A stretch of DNA of 5,477 nt from Clostridia bacterium (GCA_017935825.1 JAGBGW010000325.1:1-5477); one strand, 5' to 3'; positions 1 to 5,477 are shown, counted from the stretch's first letter. The notes: generated from the letters alone by a model not told the origin. Numbers and translations: made by a program.

Positions 1-1161
1 CTTGATGGAGAGCTTCTGCCAATACTCATCGATGATCTCATTTTCCTTCTTCTTATCAACACGGATACCCTTGATGAACTTCTTCAGAACCGTGATGGTA
101 AGGTTGGTGCCTACGCTGTGGCCCAGAACAAGACCGCAGCCACGACGATCTTCGGGAACCATGCCGATACCGGCATCGATTGCCTGCTGAGGATTCTTAA
201 AGAGGATATCCTCGCCAAAGAGCGTCATCTCGCCGGATTCCAGAGGATCAAGGCCGAAGATAGCACGCATAAGTTCGGTACGACCTGCACCGACCAGACC
301 GGAGAAACCAAGGATTTCGCCCTTACGAAGCTGGAAGGAGCAATTCTTGAGCTTGTAGTTGGAGAAGTTGCGTACGTCCAGTACGACCTCGCCGCCCTCA
401 GCACGTTCGCCTTCGTAAACCTCACCGATGTCACGACCGACCATCATTTCGATGATCTCAGGCTCACCGGAAAGATCAGCAACGTTGCGGGTGTCAACAT
501 ACTGGCCGTCACGAAGAACGGTGATGCGATCGCCGATCTCGAAGGTTTCGTTCATACGGTGAGAAATATAGATGATACCTACACCCTTTGCCTTCAGGTC
601 AGCAACGATCTTGAACAGCTCGCGGATTTCTTTTTCGGTCAAGGAAGACGTCGGTTCGTCCATGATGATGATCTTGGCTGCACGGGAAACTGCACCTGCA
701 ATTTCAACCATCTGCTGCTCTGCGATACGAAGATCACCGACGCGCATATGTGCGTCAAGATCCATGCCCATATCGTCCAGAACCTGCTGTGCATCTGCAT
801 AGAGCTTTTTGAAATCAACAAAGCCCAGTGCATTGGTAGGTTCTTCACCGCGGTAGATGTTTTCGCCAATGGTCATGTTGGTGCACATCGACAGTTCCTG
901 GTGGATCATTGCTACGCCAAGAGCCTTAGCTTCCAGCGGATGGTTGATCTCAACCTTTTCACCGTCGATATAAATCTCGCCTTCGTCAGCCTTGTACAGA
1001 CCGTCAAGGACCTTCATCAGCGTAGATTTGCCTGCGCCGTTTTCACCCATCAGAATATGAACCTCGCCCTTACGGACATCGAAGGATACATTATCCAATG
1101 CGTGAACGCCGCCGAACCGCTTGTCAATGTTGACCATTCTCAATACGGTTTCATTTGACAT
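1..1161 (-). CDS. Sugar ABC transporter ATPase, RbsA/MglA type (partial, C-terminus missing)
   Basis: This is the cytoplasmic ATPase of a CUT2-family sugar importer, which hydrolyses ATP to drive uptake of sugar delivered by a binding protein. I translated 387 codons from an ATG at 1161; the frame runs off the left edge, and family members are about 500 residues, so roughly 110 are missing. The first nucleotide-binding domain has Walker A GENGAGKST (residues 39-47), a Q-loop Gln (88), a signature region LRIAEQQ (144-150), Walker B and D-loop IIIMDEPTSSLT (164-175) and the H-loop His (201). The second domain starts near 255 and has GLVGAGRTE (288-296), where Arg replaces the Walker A Lys; this degeneracy is normal for RbsA/MglA second domains. 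VPEDRR (335-340) is another family motif. A GGGGG run 7 nt upstream is a plausible ribosome binding site. The gene follows the binding-protein gene but has its own promoter at 1394-1422. The substrate cannot be read from the ATPase. Confidence 0.96.
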   Translation of the reverse strand, partial: MSNETVLRMVNIDKRFGGVHALDNVSFDVRKGEVHILMGENGAGKSTLMKVLDGLYKADEGEIYIDGEKVEINHPLEAKALGVAMIHQELSMCTNMTIGENIYRGEEPTNALGFVDFKKLYADAQQVLDDMGMDLDAHMRVGDLRIAEQQMVEIAGAVSRAAKIIIMDEPTSSLTEKEIRELFKIVADLKAKGVGIIYISHRMNETFEIGDRITVLRDGQYVDTRNVADLSGEPEIIEMMVGRDIGEVYEGERAEGGEVVLDVRNFSNYKLKNCSFQLRKGEILGFSGLVGAGRTELMRAIFGLDPLESGEMTLFGEDILFKNPQQAIDAGIGMVPEDRRGCGLVLGHSVGTNLTITVLKKFIKGIRVDKKKENEIIDEYWQKLSIK

Positions 1162-1387
1162 CACTTTACCCCCATAAACAAATTCTGCTTTTATCTTTCG
1201 CACATCAAAATACGACAATAGAGCCTGCGTCCCATCCAAAAGGATTTGTACGCCCTGCCCTGTCGCCTCTGTGTACAAAAGATAAACCGCTATCAAAGCA
1301 CTCGGGTTGGAGTGCCTTAAGCCATAATCATACGAACGCTTTTTTTGCGCACGAACCACACAAATGCATGGTTTTGATTAAATCGTA
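1162..1387 (-). other. Long 5' leader of the ATPase mRNA with foldable segments
   Basis: Between the predicted start of transcription (about 1387) and the ATPase ATG lie about 225 nt with no convincing gene on either strand. Two minus-strand RNA elements can be seen. Hairpin 1 has stem GCACTC/GAGTGC (1310-1315 with 1298-1303) and a 6-nt loop, extendable through a G-U pair. Element 2 is nested: AGAG/CTCT (1267-1270 with 1220-1223), GCGT/ACGC (1250-1253 with 1227-1230) and an inner ATCC-TTTT-GGAT hairpin (1234-1245). Neither is followed by a clean U-run, so they do not look like plain terminators. A regulatory role is inference only. Confidence 0.4.
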
Positions 1388-1393
1388 TACCAT

Positions 1394-1422
1394 ATTTTAA
1401 TCAATACAGCGCACAATGTCAA
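1394..1422 (-). promoter_or_regulatory. Sigma-A type promoter for the ATPase gene
   Basis: On the minus strand a perfect -35 box TTGACA (1417-1422) is followed after exactly 17 bp by TAAAAT (1394-1399), five of six matches to TATAAT. Transcription would start near 1387, giving a leader of about 225 nt. It lies downstream of the terminator behind the binding-protein gene, so the ATPase can be expressed independently. Confidence 0.8.
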
Positions 1423-1503
1423 TATGATTTTCGACATAGTTAATTGAAATTCTATTTCACCTTGTAAGAGATAACAAACAAAATCTTGTATAAACCAATT
1501 CCA

Positions 1504-1521
1504 CCCATATCAAGATATGGG
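1504..1521. repeat. 7-bp inverted repeat upstream of the ATPase promoter
   Basis: The arms CCCATAT and ATATGGG are separated by CAAG. The repeat sits about 80 bp upstream of the -35 box of the ATPase promoter, between it and the terminator behind the binding-protein gene. It could be a protein-binding site or a small hairpin; no U-run follows. It could also be chance. Confidence 0.3.
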
Positions 1522-1615
1522 AATCCCTGCCAATTCATGCAGTAAGTGTCATCCGATCCCCCGCAAATCTTAATCTGGAGCGTTCTTTACACCTTCCTGC
1601 TGTATTTTGGGCATG

Positions 1616-1650
1616 AAAAAACCCCGGCATCAGGGAGAAATGCCGGGGTT
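1616..1650 (-). terminator. Intrinsic terminator after the sugar-binding protein gene
   Basis: The minus-strand transcript forms an 11-bp stem (1640-1650 with 1620-1630, core CCCCGGCAT/ATGCCGGGG) with a 9-nt loop. A run of six T follows (1621 to 1616), with the last two T shared with the stem. It lies 46 nt past the binding-protein stop codon. The plus strand has no T-run after the stem, so it works only for the minus strand. Confidence 0.9.
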
Positions 1651-1696
1651 CCATTCACTTAACGAGTGTTGCCACTCAAAAAGCAATTATTGATGA

Positions 1697-2827
1697 TTAT
1701 TCACCAATGTAAGAGAAGTCGCGATAATCTGCTGCGTTCTCAGCATCGATGTAGGTGGTAGAGATCTCGAGGAAGCACTCTTCGTCGGAGAGCTCTACGC
1801 CAGCCAGCTTCTGGTATGCGATTGCAAGACCGCGAGCTGCCATCATGCCGGGGTACTGCAGAGAGGTACCACGCTGCATGTTGTCTGCGATGTAGTCAAG
1901 AGACTCGTTGGAGCCGTCAACGCCGTAGATGAAGCAATCTTCTGCGGTGTAACCAGCCTGATCAAGAGCGTTTGCGCAGCCCTGAGCAGAGGGGTCGTTC
2001 ATGGACATAACGCCAACCAGAGAGCCTTCGCCCTTACCAACTTCGGTGAAGCGCTGAAGAACAGTCTCCATGAATACGAGGCCGGTGTCAACCTGACCCT
2101 TACCAACTTCGCGGTAAGCGATCTCGATGTCGCCAGACTCTACGTAATCAGCGATAGCATCTTCGAAGCCCTGGATACGAGCCAGAGTAACAAGACCCTG
2201 GGGGTTCTCGAACAGAACAACCTGACCCTTAACTTCGCCGTACTTCTCCATCATGTCTTCGATGAAAGCTTCGCCGCACATGAAACCAGCCATGTAGTTG
2301 TCGGTGCAGACGGTACCAGCGCAATACTGGATGCCTTCGTCAACAACGGTGGTGTCAAGAAGAACTACCATTGCGCCGTTGTTGTAAGCAGCTTCGATGG
2401 GAGCGATATCGGAGGAGTTGATGGGGGTCATGAGGATGATGTCGAAATCGCCGTTTGCAGCGTCTTCAGCCTTGGTCAGCATAACAGCTGCCTCGTTGTC
2501 GCACTGCAGAGTGGTCCATTCGTCTTCCTCACGAACGTACTCACGAACGCCCTCTTCCATTGCTACGAAGAAGGGGTTGGTCAGAGTCTTAACGATGAAT
2601 GCGATCTTCAGGCCGCCCTCGAGCTCGAGTGCGTCGATGATTGCATGTGCGTCGTAAGAGTCAGCTTCGCCTTCGATGATGGTCTCTTCGACAGTGTTAG
2701 TGTTCTGGGTTGCAGCTTCCTGCATAACTTCCTGATTGGTCTGGCCCTCTTCCTTAGCGCCGCAACCAACGAAAGCCATAGCAAGCATAGCAACGACCAT
2801 AAGAAGAGCAAACAGTTTCTTAGTCAT
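1697..2827 (-). CDS. Sugar-binding lipoprotein, RbsB-like (periplasmic-binding protein type 1, Peripla_BP_4)
   Basis: This is the extracytoplasmic receptor of a CUT2-type ABC sugar importer, 376 residues. I chose the ATG at 2827 because it opens a classic lipoprotein signal: TKK, a hydrophobic stretch (residues 5-20) and FVGC with the acylated Cys at 22. A GGAGG (2840-2844) lies 12 nt upstream. A longer in-frame start at 2896 would put 23 non-signal residues in front. Residues 23-70 form an acidic, Gln/Asn-rich linker. The mature fold begins near 71 with KIAFIVKTLTNPFF (74-87). By analogy with ribose-binding protein, likely ligand contacts are N84, F86, F87, D158, R217, N277, D304 and Q324. 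The Arg that follows the Asp in RbsB is Thr here (T159), so the ligand may not be ribose. The gene has its own promoter (2990-3018) and terminator (1616-1650), which fits high expression relative to the ATPase. The sugar is unknown. Confidence 0.95.
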   Translation of the reverse strand: MTKKLFALLMVVAMLAMAFVGCGAKEEGQTNQEVMQEAATQNTNTVEETIIEGEADSYDAHAIIDALELEGGLKIAFIVKTLTNPFFVAMEEGVREYVREEDEWTTLQCDNEAAVMLTKAEDAANGDFDIILMTPINSSDIAPIEAAYNNGAMVVLLDTTVVDEGIQYCAGTVCTDNYMAGFMCGEAFIEDMMEKYGEVKGQVVLFENPQGLVTLARIQGFEDAIADYVESGDIEIAYREVGKGQVDTGLVFMETVLQRFTEVGKGEGSLVGVMSMNDPSAQGCANALDQAGYTAEDCFIYGVDGSNESLDYIADNMQRGTSLQYPGMMAARGLAIAYQKLAGVELSDEECFLEISTTYIDAENAADYRDFSYIGE

Positions 2828-2839
2828 ACTACTTGTAAA

Positions 2840-2844
2840 CCTCC
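2840..2844 (-). promoter_or_regulatory. Ribosome binding site fixing the start of the sugar-binding lipoprotein
   Basis: GGAGG on the minus strand lies 12 nt before the ATG at 2827. The spacing is slightly long, but there is no in-frame start codon between them. It supports this start over the upstream ATG at 2896, which would read through the ribosome binding site. Confidence 0.75.
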
Positions 2845-2989
2845 ATATGATTTTGTGTGGGTACACATTAATCCGAGCAAACATACGTGGATGCACAGGT
2901 AAGTCTCATAACAAAATCTCCAAACGATTTCTCCCCAAACCGAATGGATACAAGTACATGGGACGTATGCGTGCTTTTCGGATAGAGAG

Positions 2990-3018
2990 AGTATAGCCAA
3001 TCTTAGTGCATGTGTCAA
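2990..3018 (-). promoter_or_regulatory. Sigma-A type promoter for the sugar-binding protein gene
   Basis: On the minus strand TTGACA (3013-3018, perfect) and TATACT (2990-2995, five of six) are separated by exactly 17 bp. Transcription would start near 2983, giving a leader of about 155 nt. This is the strongest-looking promoter in the window, consistent with abundant binding protein. Confidence 0.85.
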
Positions 3019-3024
3019 CAAATT

Positions 3025-3046
3025 TTTTAATGCTTTCCCATTAAAA
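3025..3046. promoter_or_regulatory. Candidate operator or activator site beside the binding-protein promoter
   Basis: A perfect 8-bp inverted repeat, arms TTTTAATG and CATTAAAA with a 6-bp spacer, begins 7 bp upstream of the -35 box of the minus-strand promoter. That position suits an activator contacting RNA polymerase. It also lies in the region shared with the divergent isomerase gene. It does not match the usual CcpA cre pattern. The repeat is seen directly; its function is inferred. Confidence 0.45.
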
Positions 3047-3095
3047 TTCTGCCCCAATTGTTAAGAAAGTATTACACAATCACCTGTTTGAATAC

Positions 3096-3107
3096 AGTTT
3101 ACAAACT
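3096..3107. repeat. Short inverted repeat in the divergent control region
   Basis: The arms AGTTT and AAACT flank a 2-bp centre (AC). It lies between the two divergent promoters, about 70 bp upstream of the plus-strand -35 box. It is short and in AT-rich DNA, so chance is a real possibility. The rest of the 438-bp gap (2828-3265) shows no gene. Confidence 0.2.
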
Positions 3108-3175
3108 TAAAAAACATAGGTATTTCCTGCATTTCTTTCAATATTGCCCGACAAATTTCTGAAGTAAAATTTCAC

Positions 3176-3204
3176 TGTACAATATTCCGAAAATGCGATA
3201 TAGT
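3176..3204 (+). promoter_or_regulatory. Probable promoter for the RpiB-like isomerase gene
   Basis: TGTACA (3176-3181, four of six to TTGACA) and TATAGT (3199-3204, five of six) are separated by 17 bp on the plus strand. Transcription would start near 3211, about 55 nt before the ATG. It is weaker than the divergent minus-strand promoter, so regulation by an activator is possible. Confidence 0.5.
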
Positions 3205-3265
3205 TATAGCAATGAAGTTTTGAGCTGCGCAAGGCAGTAAAAATTGAACAAAGGAGATTCTACTT

Positions 3266-3772
3266 ATGGACAAAAGACTGATCATCGGTGCTGATCCTTC
3301 CGGTTTTGCTTTGAAGGAAGCTGTCAAAGCACACCTGATCCAGCAGGGCTACGACATCACCGACGTGGGTACCCTCTCCCCCGATGCACCCGTGGACTAC
3401 CACAAGGTAGGTTTTGCGGTGGGCAAAGCCATTTCCAATAAGGAATTTGAGCGCGGTATCCTCTTCTGCGGAAGCGGCATGGGCGTGCACATCGTGGCAG
3501 GCAAGTTCCCCGGCGTTTACTGCGCAGTATGCGAAGGTCCCTGGGCTGCAAACCGCTGCCGCGCCATCAACAACTGCAACGTTCTTGCAATGGGCGGCTT
3601 CTTTGTCACCGAGCGCTACGGTATCATGATGGCTGACGAATTCCTCAACACCGAGTTCCTGGAAGGCTTCGATCAGGAAGACATCGACTTCCTCAGCCGT
3701 GCATTTGACGAAATTCAGGAAATGGAAAAAGAGATCTACGCCTGCGACTGCAGCTGCGATTGTGAAAAATAA
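3266..3772 (+). CDS. RpiB/LacA/LacB-family sugar-phosphate isomerase, divergent active site
   Basis: This protein has 168 residues with an AAGGAG site (3251-3256) 9 nt before the ATG. The family fold is clear: RLIIGADPSGFALK (4-17), the DVGT strand-loop (33-36), GILFCGSGMGV (64-74) with Cys68 at the position of the catalytic base of RpiB, AGKFPGV (78-84), and NVLAMGG (105-111). Members interconvert aldose and ketose phosphates in the cytoplasm. Two family histidines are missing: the DH pair near the N-terminus is D10-P11, and the HN pair before NVLA is I101-N102. In RpiB these serve phosphate binding and ring opening, so the substrate is probably not ribose 5-phosphate; an open-chain tetrulose phosphate or similar is a guess. 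The C-terminus extends past the usual length of about 150 residues and ends in Cys-Asp-Cys-Ser-Cys-Asp-Cys (160-166), a possible metal site. The gene is divergent from the sugar-binding protein and ends at a strong terminator. Confidence 0.9.
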   Translation: MDKRLIIGADPSGFALKEAVKAHLIQQGYDITDVGTLSPDAPVDYHKVGFAVGKAISNKEFERGILFCGSGMGVHIVAGKFPGVYCAVCEGPWAANRCRAINNCNVLAMGGFFVTERYGIMMADEFLNTEFLEGFDQEDIDFLSRAFDEIQEMEKEIYACDCSCDCEK

Positions 3773-3786
3773 TCGTTGAAAATTGC

Positions 3787-3824
3787 AAAACACCTCATGC
3801 GGTGATCCGCATGAGGTGTTTTTT
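3787..3824. terminator. Bidirectional intrinsic terminator between converging genes
   Basis: A perfect 16-bp stem (3787-3802 with 3807-3822) closes a 4-nt TGAT loop. On the plus strand the stem ends in six T (3819-3824), terminating the isomerase transcript 15 nt past its stop codon. On the minus strand the same stem ends in TTTT (3790-3787), with a further T-rich stretch downstream, so it can also stop the DUF3842 transcript. The 81 bases between it and the DUF3842 stop are AT-rich and hold no gene. Confidence 0.9.
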
Positions 3825-3905
3825 CATCTTTGCATTTTTATGTACGCTGTACGAAAAAAATTCTTAATTTCGTGTTTAACACAAAATATTCTTCCAATTA
3901 TGTGT

Positions 3906-4340
3906 TTATTGTATACAATCTGTTTTCTCGTCCAGAAGACTGAGGATCTGACGTACAGCATCGGCACATGCATCCTGCATGCCCATCGCTTGCACGCCTG
4001 CCACGCGCACATGGCAGCGTTTGACAGGCACCACCACTTTCATGGCATCACTTTGTGCGATGCTGTTTGCCATCACGCCGGTGACTTCCCCCATCATGGA
4101 ATCGGCAAGCAGAATGCCGATGGGGCCTGCGATGATATCCGCTTTGCGCGCCATGACGCGCACACAGTTTTCCCCCGTGGCGCCGCAGTCCGCGCCTGCC
4201 TTCATCATGGCGCCGGTTGCAATGGTGTTGGTGCCCACAGCTGCAATGGTGTGGGTGTTTTTTTCAATATTCGGACGGAGCTGTTCGATGATCTGGCGGC
4301 CGATGCCGCCGCCCTGTCCGTCGATGACTACGATGAGCAT
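3906..4340 (-). CDS. DUF3842 family protein
   Basis: A 144-residue protein of unknown function that I recognise as DUF3842, a small family seen mainly in Firmicutes. Family features visible are a glycine-rich loop VIDGQGGGIG (5-14) right after a first hydrophobic strand, like a Rossmann-type nucleotide-binding start; GTNTIAT (36-42); AGADCGATGEN (48-58); GPIGI (72-76); and PVKRCHVRVAGV (105-116). There is no signal peptide or membrane segment, so it should be cytoplasmic. The ATG at 4340 has AGGA (4352-4355) 11 nt upstream. It follows the MFS gene by 45 nt on the same strand and probably shares its mRNA, with a possible extra promoter at 4380-4388. No reaction can be assigned; the glycine-rich loop suggests nucleotide or phosphate binding, which is inference. 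Confidence 0.85.
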   Translation of the reverse strand: MLIVVIDGQGGGIGRQIIEQLRPNIEKNTHTIAAVGTNTIATGAMMKAGADCGATGENCVRVMARKADIIAGPIGILLADSMMGEVTGVMANSIAQSDAMKVVVPVKRCHVRVAGVQAMGMQDACADAVRQILSLLDEKTDCIQ

Positions 4341-4379
4341 AATTCTTTCTTTCCTTTATATAACAAAGTGTACCTGACC

Positions 4380-4388
4380 ATTATATCA
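4380..4388 (-). promoter_or_regulatory. Extended -10 promoter overlapping the MFS stop codon
   Basis: On the minus strand TGA (4386-4388) is directly followed by a perfect TATAAT (4380-4385), forming the extended -10 consensus TGnTATAAT. The TGA is also the stop codon of the MFS gene. The -35 region is poor (TGGAAG at 17 bp), as is usual for extended -10 promoters. Transcription would start near 4373, about 33 nt before the DUF3842 ATG, allowing separate expression of that gene. Confidence 0.5.
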
Positions 4389-5477
4389 GATAACCGTATT
4401 TTCTTCCAGTTTCAAAGCTTCGGGTGTTCTGGCAAAGCCCCAGCCCCAGCGGCGAAGCAGCATCATGACCGCAAACAGGATCACAAACGTAAACAGTCCA
4501 AGCCCCGTAAAGATGGCAGGCACCGCGCCGTCGCCAAAGTGTTCCACCAGCACGCCGCCGCCAAGGGAACCCACTGCGCGGGCAACGGAAGCAAGGAACA
4601 TGTTGGCGATGGTCTGCCCTCTTGCATTCAGATGGGCAGGTACAGTTTTCTGAATATAAATGGACATCACATACAGCATGATGGGCCAGGTAAACGGATG
4701 CAGGAAAAACTGAATGCCGATCAAAATGGGAATGGATGTGATGGTACCCATGGCAAGCCAGCGCAGCGCACCGCTGACAAGGCATACAAGCAGCAGATTC
4801 AAAATACCCGTTTTTTTGATGATCTTGTGCATATATATAAATAGGAATATCTCCAATATGCACTGCACGGATGTGCTGATGCCCACCACGGACTCACTTG
4901 CCCCAAGCTGATTGCAGATATAGTTTGCATAGCTGAAATTGTGGTAACCGAAACCCACTGCCACCACAAACGAGGATGCCAGAATCAACGTGAACCACTT
5001 GTCGCGGAACAGCGACCACACAGGGGTCTTGTCCTCTTTTTTCTGCATGCCCGCAATGGGCGGTACCAATACAAGCGCCGCCAGCTGCACTGCCATCAGC
5101 GCAATGAGGATCCAGAAAATGATCTTGATGCCCATGGCGGTGGCTTCAATGGCAAGTCCTGCAAAGTAGGCGCATGCCGCAAATGCCGCCGTACCCCAGG
5201 TGCGCATTCTGCCAAAGGGAATGGTCAGTTTTTCATTGCGGATGTATTCCAGTACCAGCGTGTCCACCAAAGGCTGCACGGGATTCTGAAAGAAAATCAG
5301 CAGCACCAGTGCAAGGACGATGATCGCCGACGTAATGCGACCCGACACACCGATGATCGGCAAATCCGCCAGCAAAAACAGCGCACCTGCCAGTGCAATA
5401 CCTGCCGCCATCACAGCCACCACGCGCACCTTATTCTTGGCGCGGTCGGCAACAGAGCCCCACATGGTCTGGGTCAA
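4386..5477 (-). CDS. Major facilitator superfamily transporter, PPP/NHS/LacY-like type (partial, N-terminus missing)
   Basis: A membrane carrier probably moving a small polar molecule with protons. The window holds its C-terminal 363 residues; the frame is open at the right edge. A TTG begins the visible frame, but it is not a credible start because residues 6-16 (WGSVADRAKNK) match the loop between helices 2 and 3 of MFS proteins (GxxxDR motif). About 50 residues with helices 1 and most of 2 are therefore outside. I can pick out about ten further hydrophobic segments, near residues 18-41, 48-75, 92-114, 116-140, 160-185, 196-216, 225-245, 250-275, 289-312 and 318-342. The motif PVQPLVDTLVL (66-76) and the later FGRMRTWGTAAF (88-99) are typical of the MFS_1-like/LacY-related branch that includes nucleoside and phenylpropionate permeases. 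The substrate is unknown. It lies 45 nt upstream of the DUF3842 gene in what looks like one operon. Confidence 0.9.
   Translation of the reverse strand: MTQTMWGSVADRAKNKVRVVAVMAAGIALAGALFLLADLPIIGVSGRITSAIIVLALVLLIFFQNPVQPLVDTLVLEYIRNEKLTIPFGRMRTWGTAAFAACAYFAGLAIEATAMGIKIIFWILIALMAVQLAALVLVPPIAGMQKKEDKTPVWSLFRDKWFTLILASSFVVAVGFGYHNFSYANYICNQLGASESVVGISTSVQCILEIFLFIYMHKIIKKTGILNLLLVCLVSGALRWLAMGTITSIPILIGIQFFLHPFTWPIMLYVMSIYIQKTVPAHLNARGQTIANMFLASVARAVGSLGGGVLVEHFGDGAVPAIFTGLGLFTFVILFAVMMLLRRWGWGFARTPEALKLEENTVI

Noticed and set aside
118..1158. Long open frame of 346 codons on the plus strand
   Set aside because: It is the antisense shadow of the ATPase gene. The minus-strand frame has all the ABC motifs, while this translation matches no family I know.
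1220..1270. Firm call of a c-di-GMP-I riboswitch in the ATPase leader
   Set aside because: Only two 8-nt blocks match. The GNRA loop, the AAAGCC segment and the second hairpin domain are not present, so it is kept only as a finding to check.
1155..1400. 81-codon plus-strand open frame in the leader region
   Set aside because: It has no ribosome binding site or family resemblance, and it lies antisense to the ATPase leader and its promoter.
2828..2896. Upstream ATG at 2896 as the start of the sugar-binding protein
   Set aside because: It would place 23 polar residues before a complete lipoprotein signal peptide and translate through the GGAGG that precedes the ATG at 2827.
3033..3046. CcpA cre site next to the binding-protein promoter
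   Set aside because: The AAAGC segment on the minus strand superficially resembles cre, but the required central CG is lacking and the spacing is wrong.
3260..3793. Open frame of 177 codons on the minus strand opposite the isomerase
   Set aside because: Shadow of the isomerase gene: the plus-strand frame has the RpiB motifs and a good ribosome binding site, and the minus frame runs into the terminator stem.
3783..4844. Open frame of 353 codons on the plus strand
   Set aside because: It begins near the terminator hairpin and runs antisense through DUF3842 and the MFS gene. The translation is rich in His and Cys and has no domain pattern.
1..5477. CRISPR array, insertion sequence, tRNA or rRNA genes
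   Set aside because: No regularly spaced repeats, transposase-like frames or recognisable RNA gene sequences were seen on either strand.

Overview
The window looks like a piece of a low-to-mid GC Firmicutes chromosome, most likely a gut-type Clostridia (Oscillospiraceae/Ruminococcaceae-like). This is inferred from a lipoprotein-anchored sugar-binding protein, strong AGGAG-type ribosome binding sites, TTGACA/TATAAT promoters with 17-bp spacers, AT-rich intergenic regions around GC-richer genes, and a DUF3842 gene. No species can be named from the sequence alone.

Layout. (1) Positions 1-1161, minus strand: the N-terminal 387 residues of an RbsA/MglA-type double-ABC ATPase; its C-terminus, and presumably a permease gene, lie beyond the left edge. 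(2) 1162-1696: a 535-bp noncoding stretch with a terminator behind the binding-protein gene, a strong minus-strand promoter for the ATPase, and an approximately 225-nt leader that can fold. (3) 1697-2827, minus strand: an RbsB-like sugar-binding lipoprotein. (4) 2828-3265: a divergent control region with a near-consensus minus-strand promoter, an 8-bp inverted repeat beside its -35 box, and a weaker plus-strand promoter. (5) 3266-3772, plus strand: an RpiB/LacA/LacB-family sugar-phosphate isomerase that lacks both family histidines and carries a four-cysteine tail. (6) 3787-3824: a perfect 16-bp terminator hairpin that can serve both converging units. (7) 3906-4340, minus strand: a DUF3842 protein. 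(8) 4386-5477, minus strand: a major facilitator transporter of the PPP/NHS/LacY-like type, cut at its N-terminus by the right edge.

Together, the binding protein and ATPase form the core of a CUT2-type (ribose/galactose/autoinducer-2 class) sugar import system. The isomerase gene is transcribed divergently from a shared control region and may process the imported sugar after phosphorylation. The MFS and DUF3842 genes form a second minus-strand unit separated by the terminator; their link to the sugar system is positional only. The most noteworthy points are the altered active site and Cys-rich tail of the isomerase, the separate transcriptional control of binding protein and ATPase, the structured ATPase leader, and an extended -10 promoter built over the stop codon of the MFS gene.
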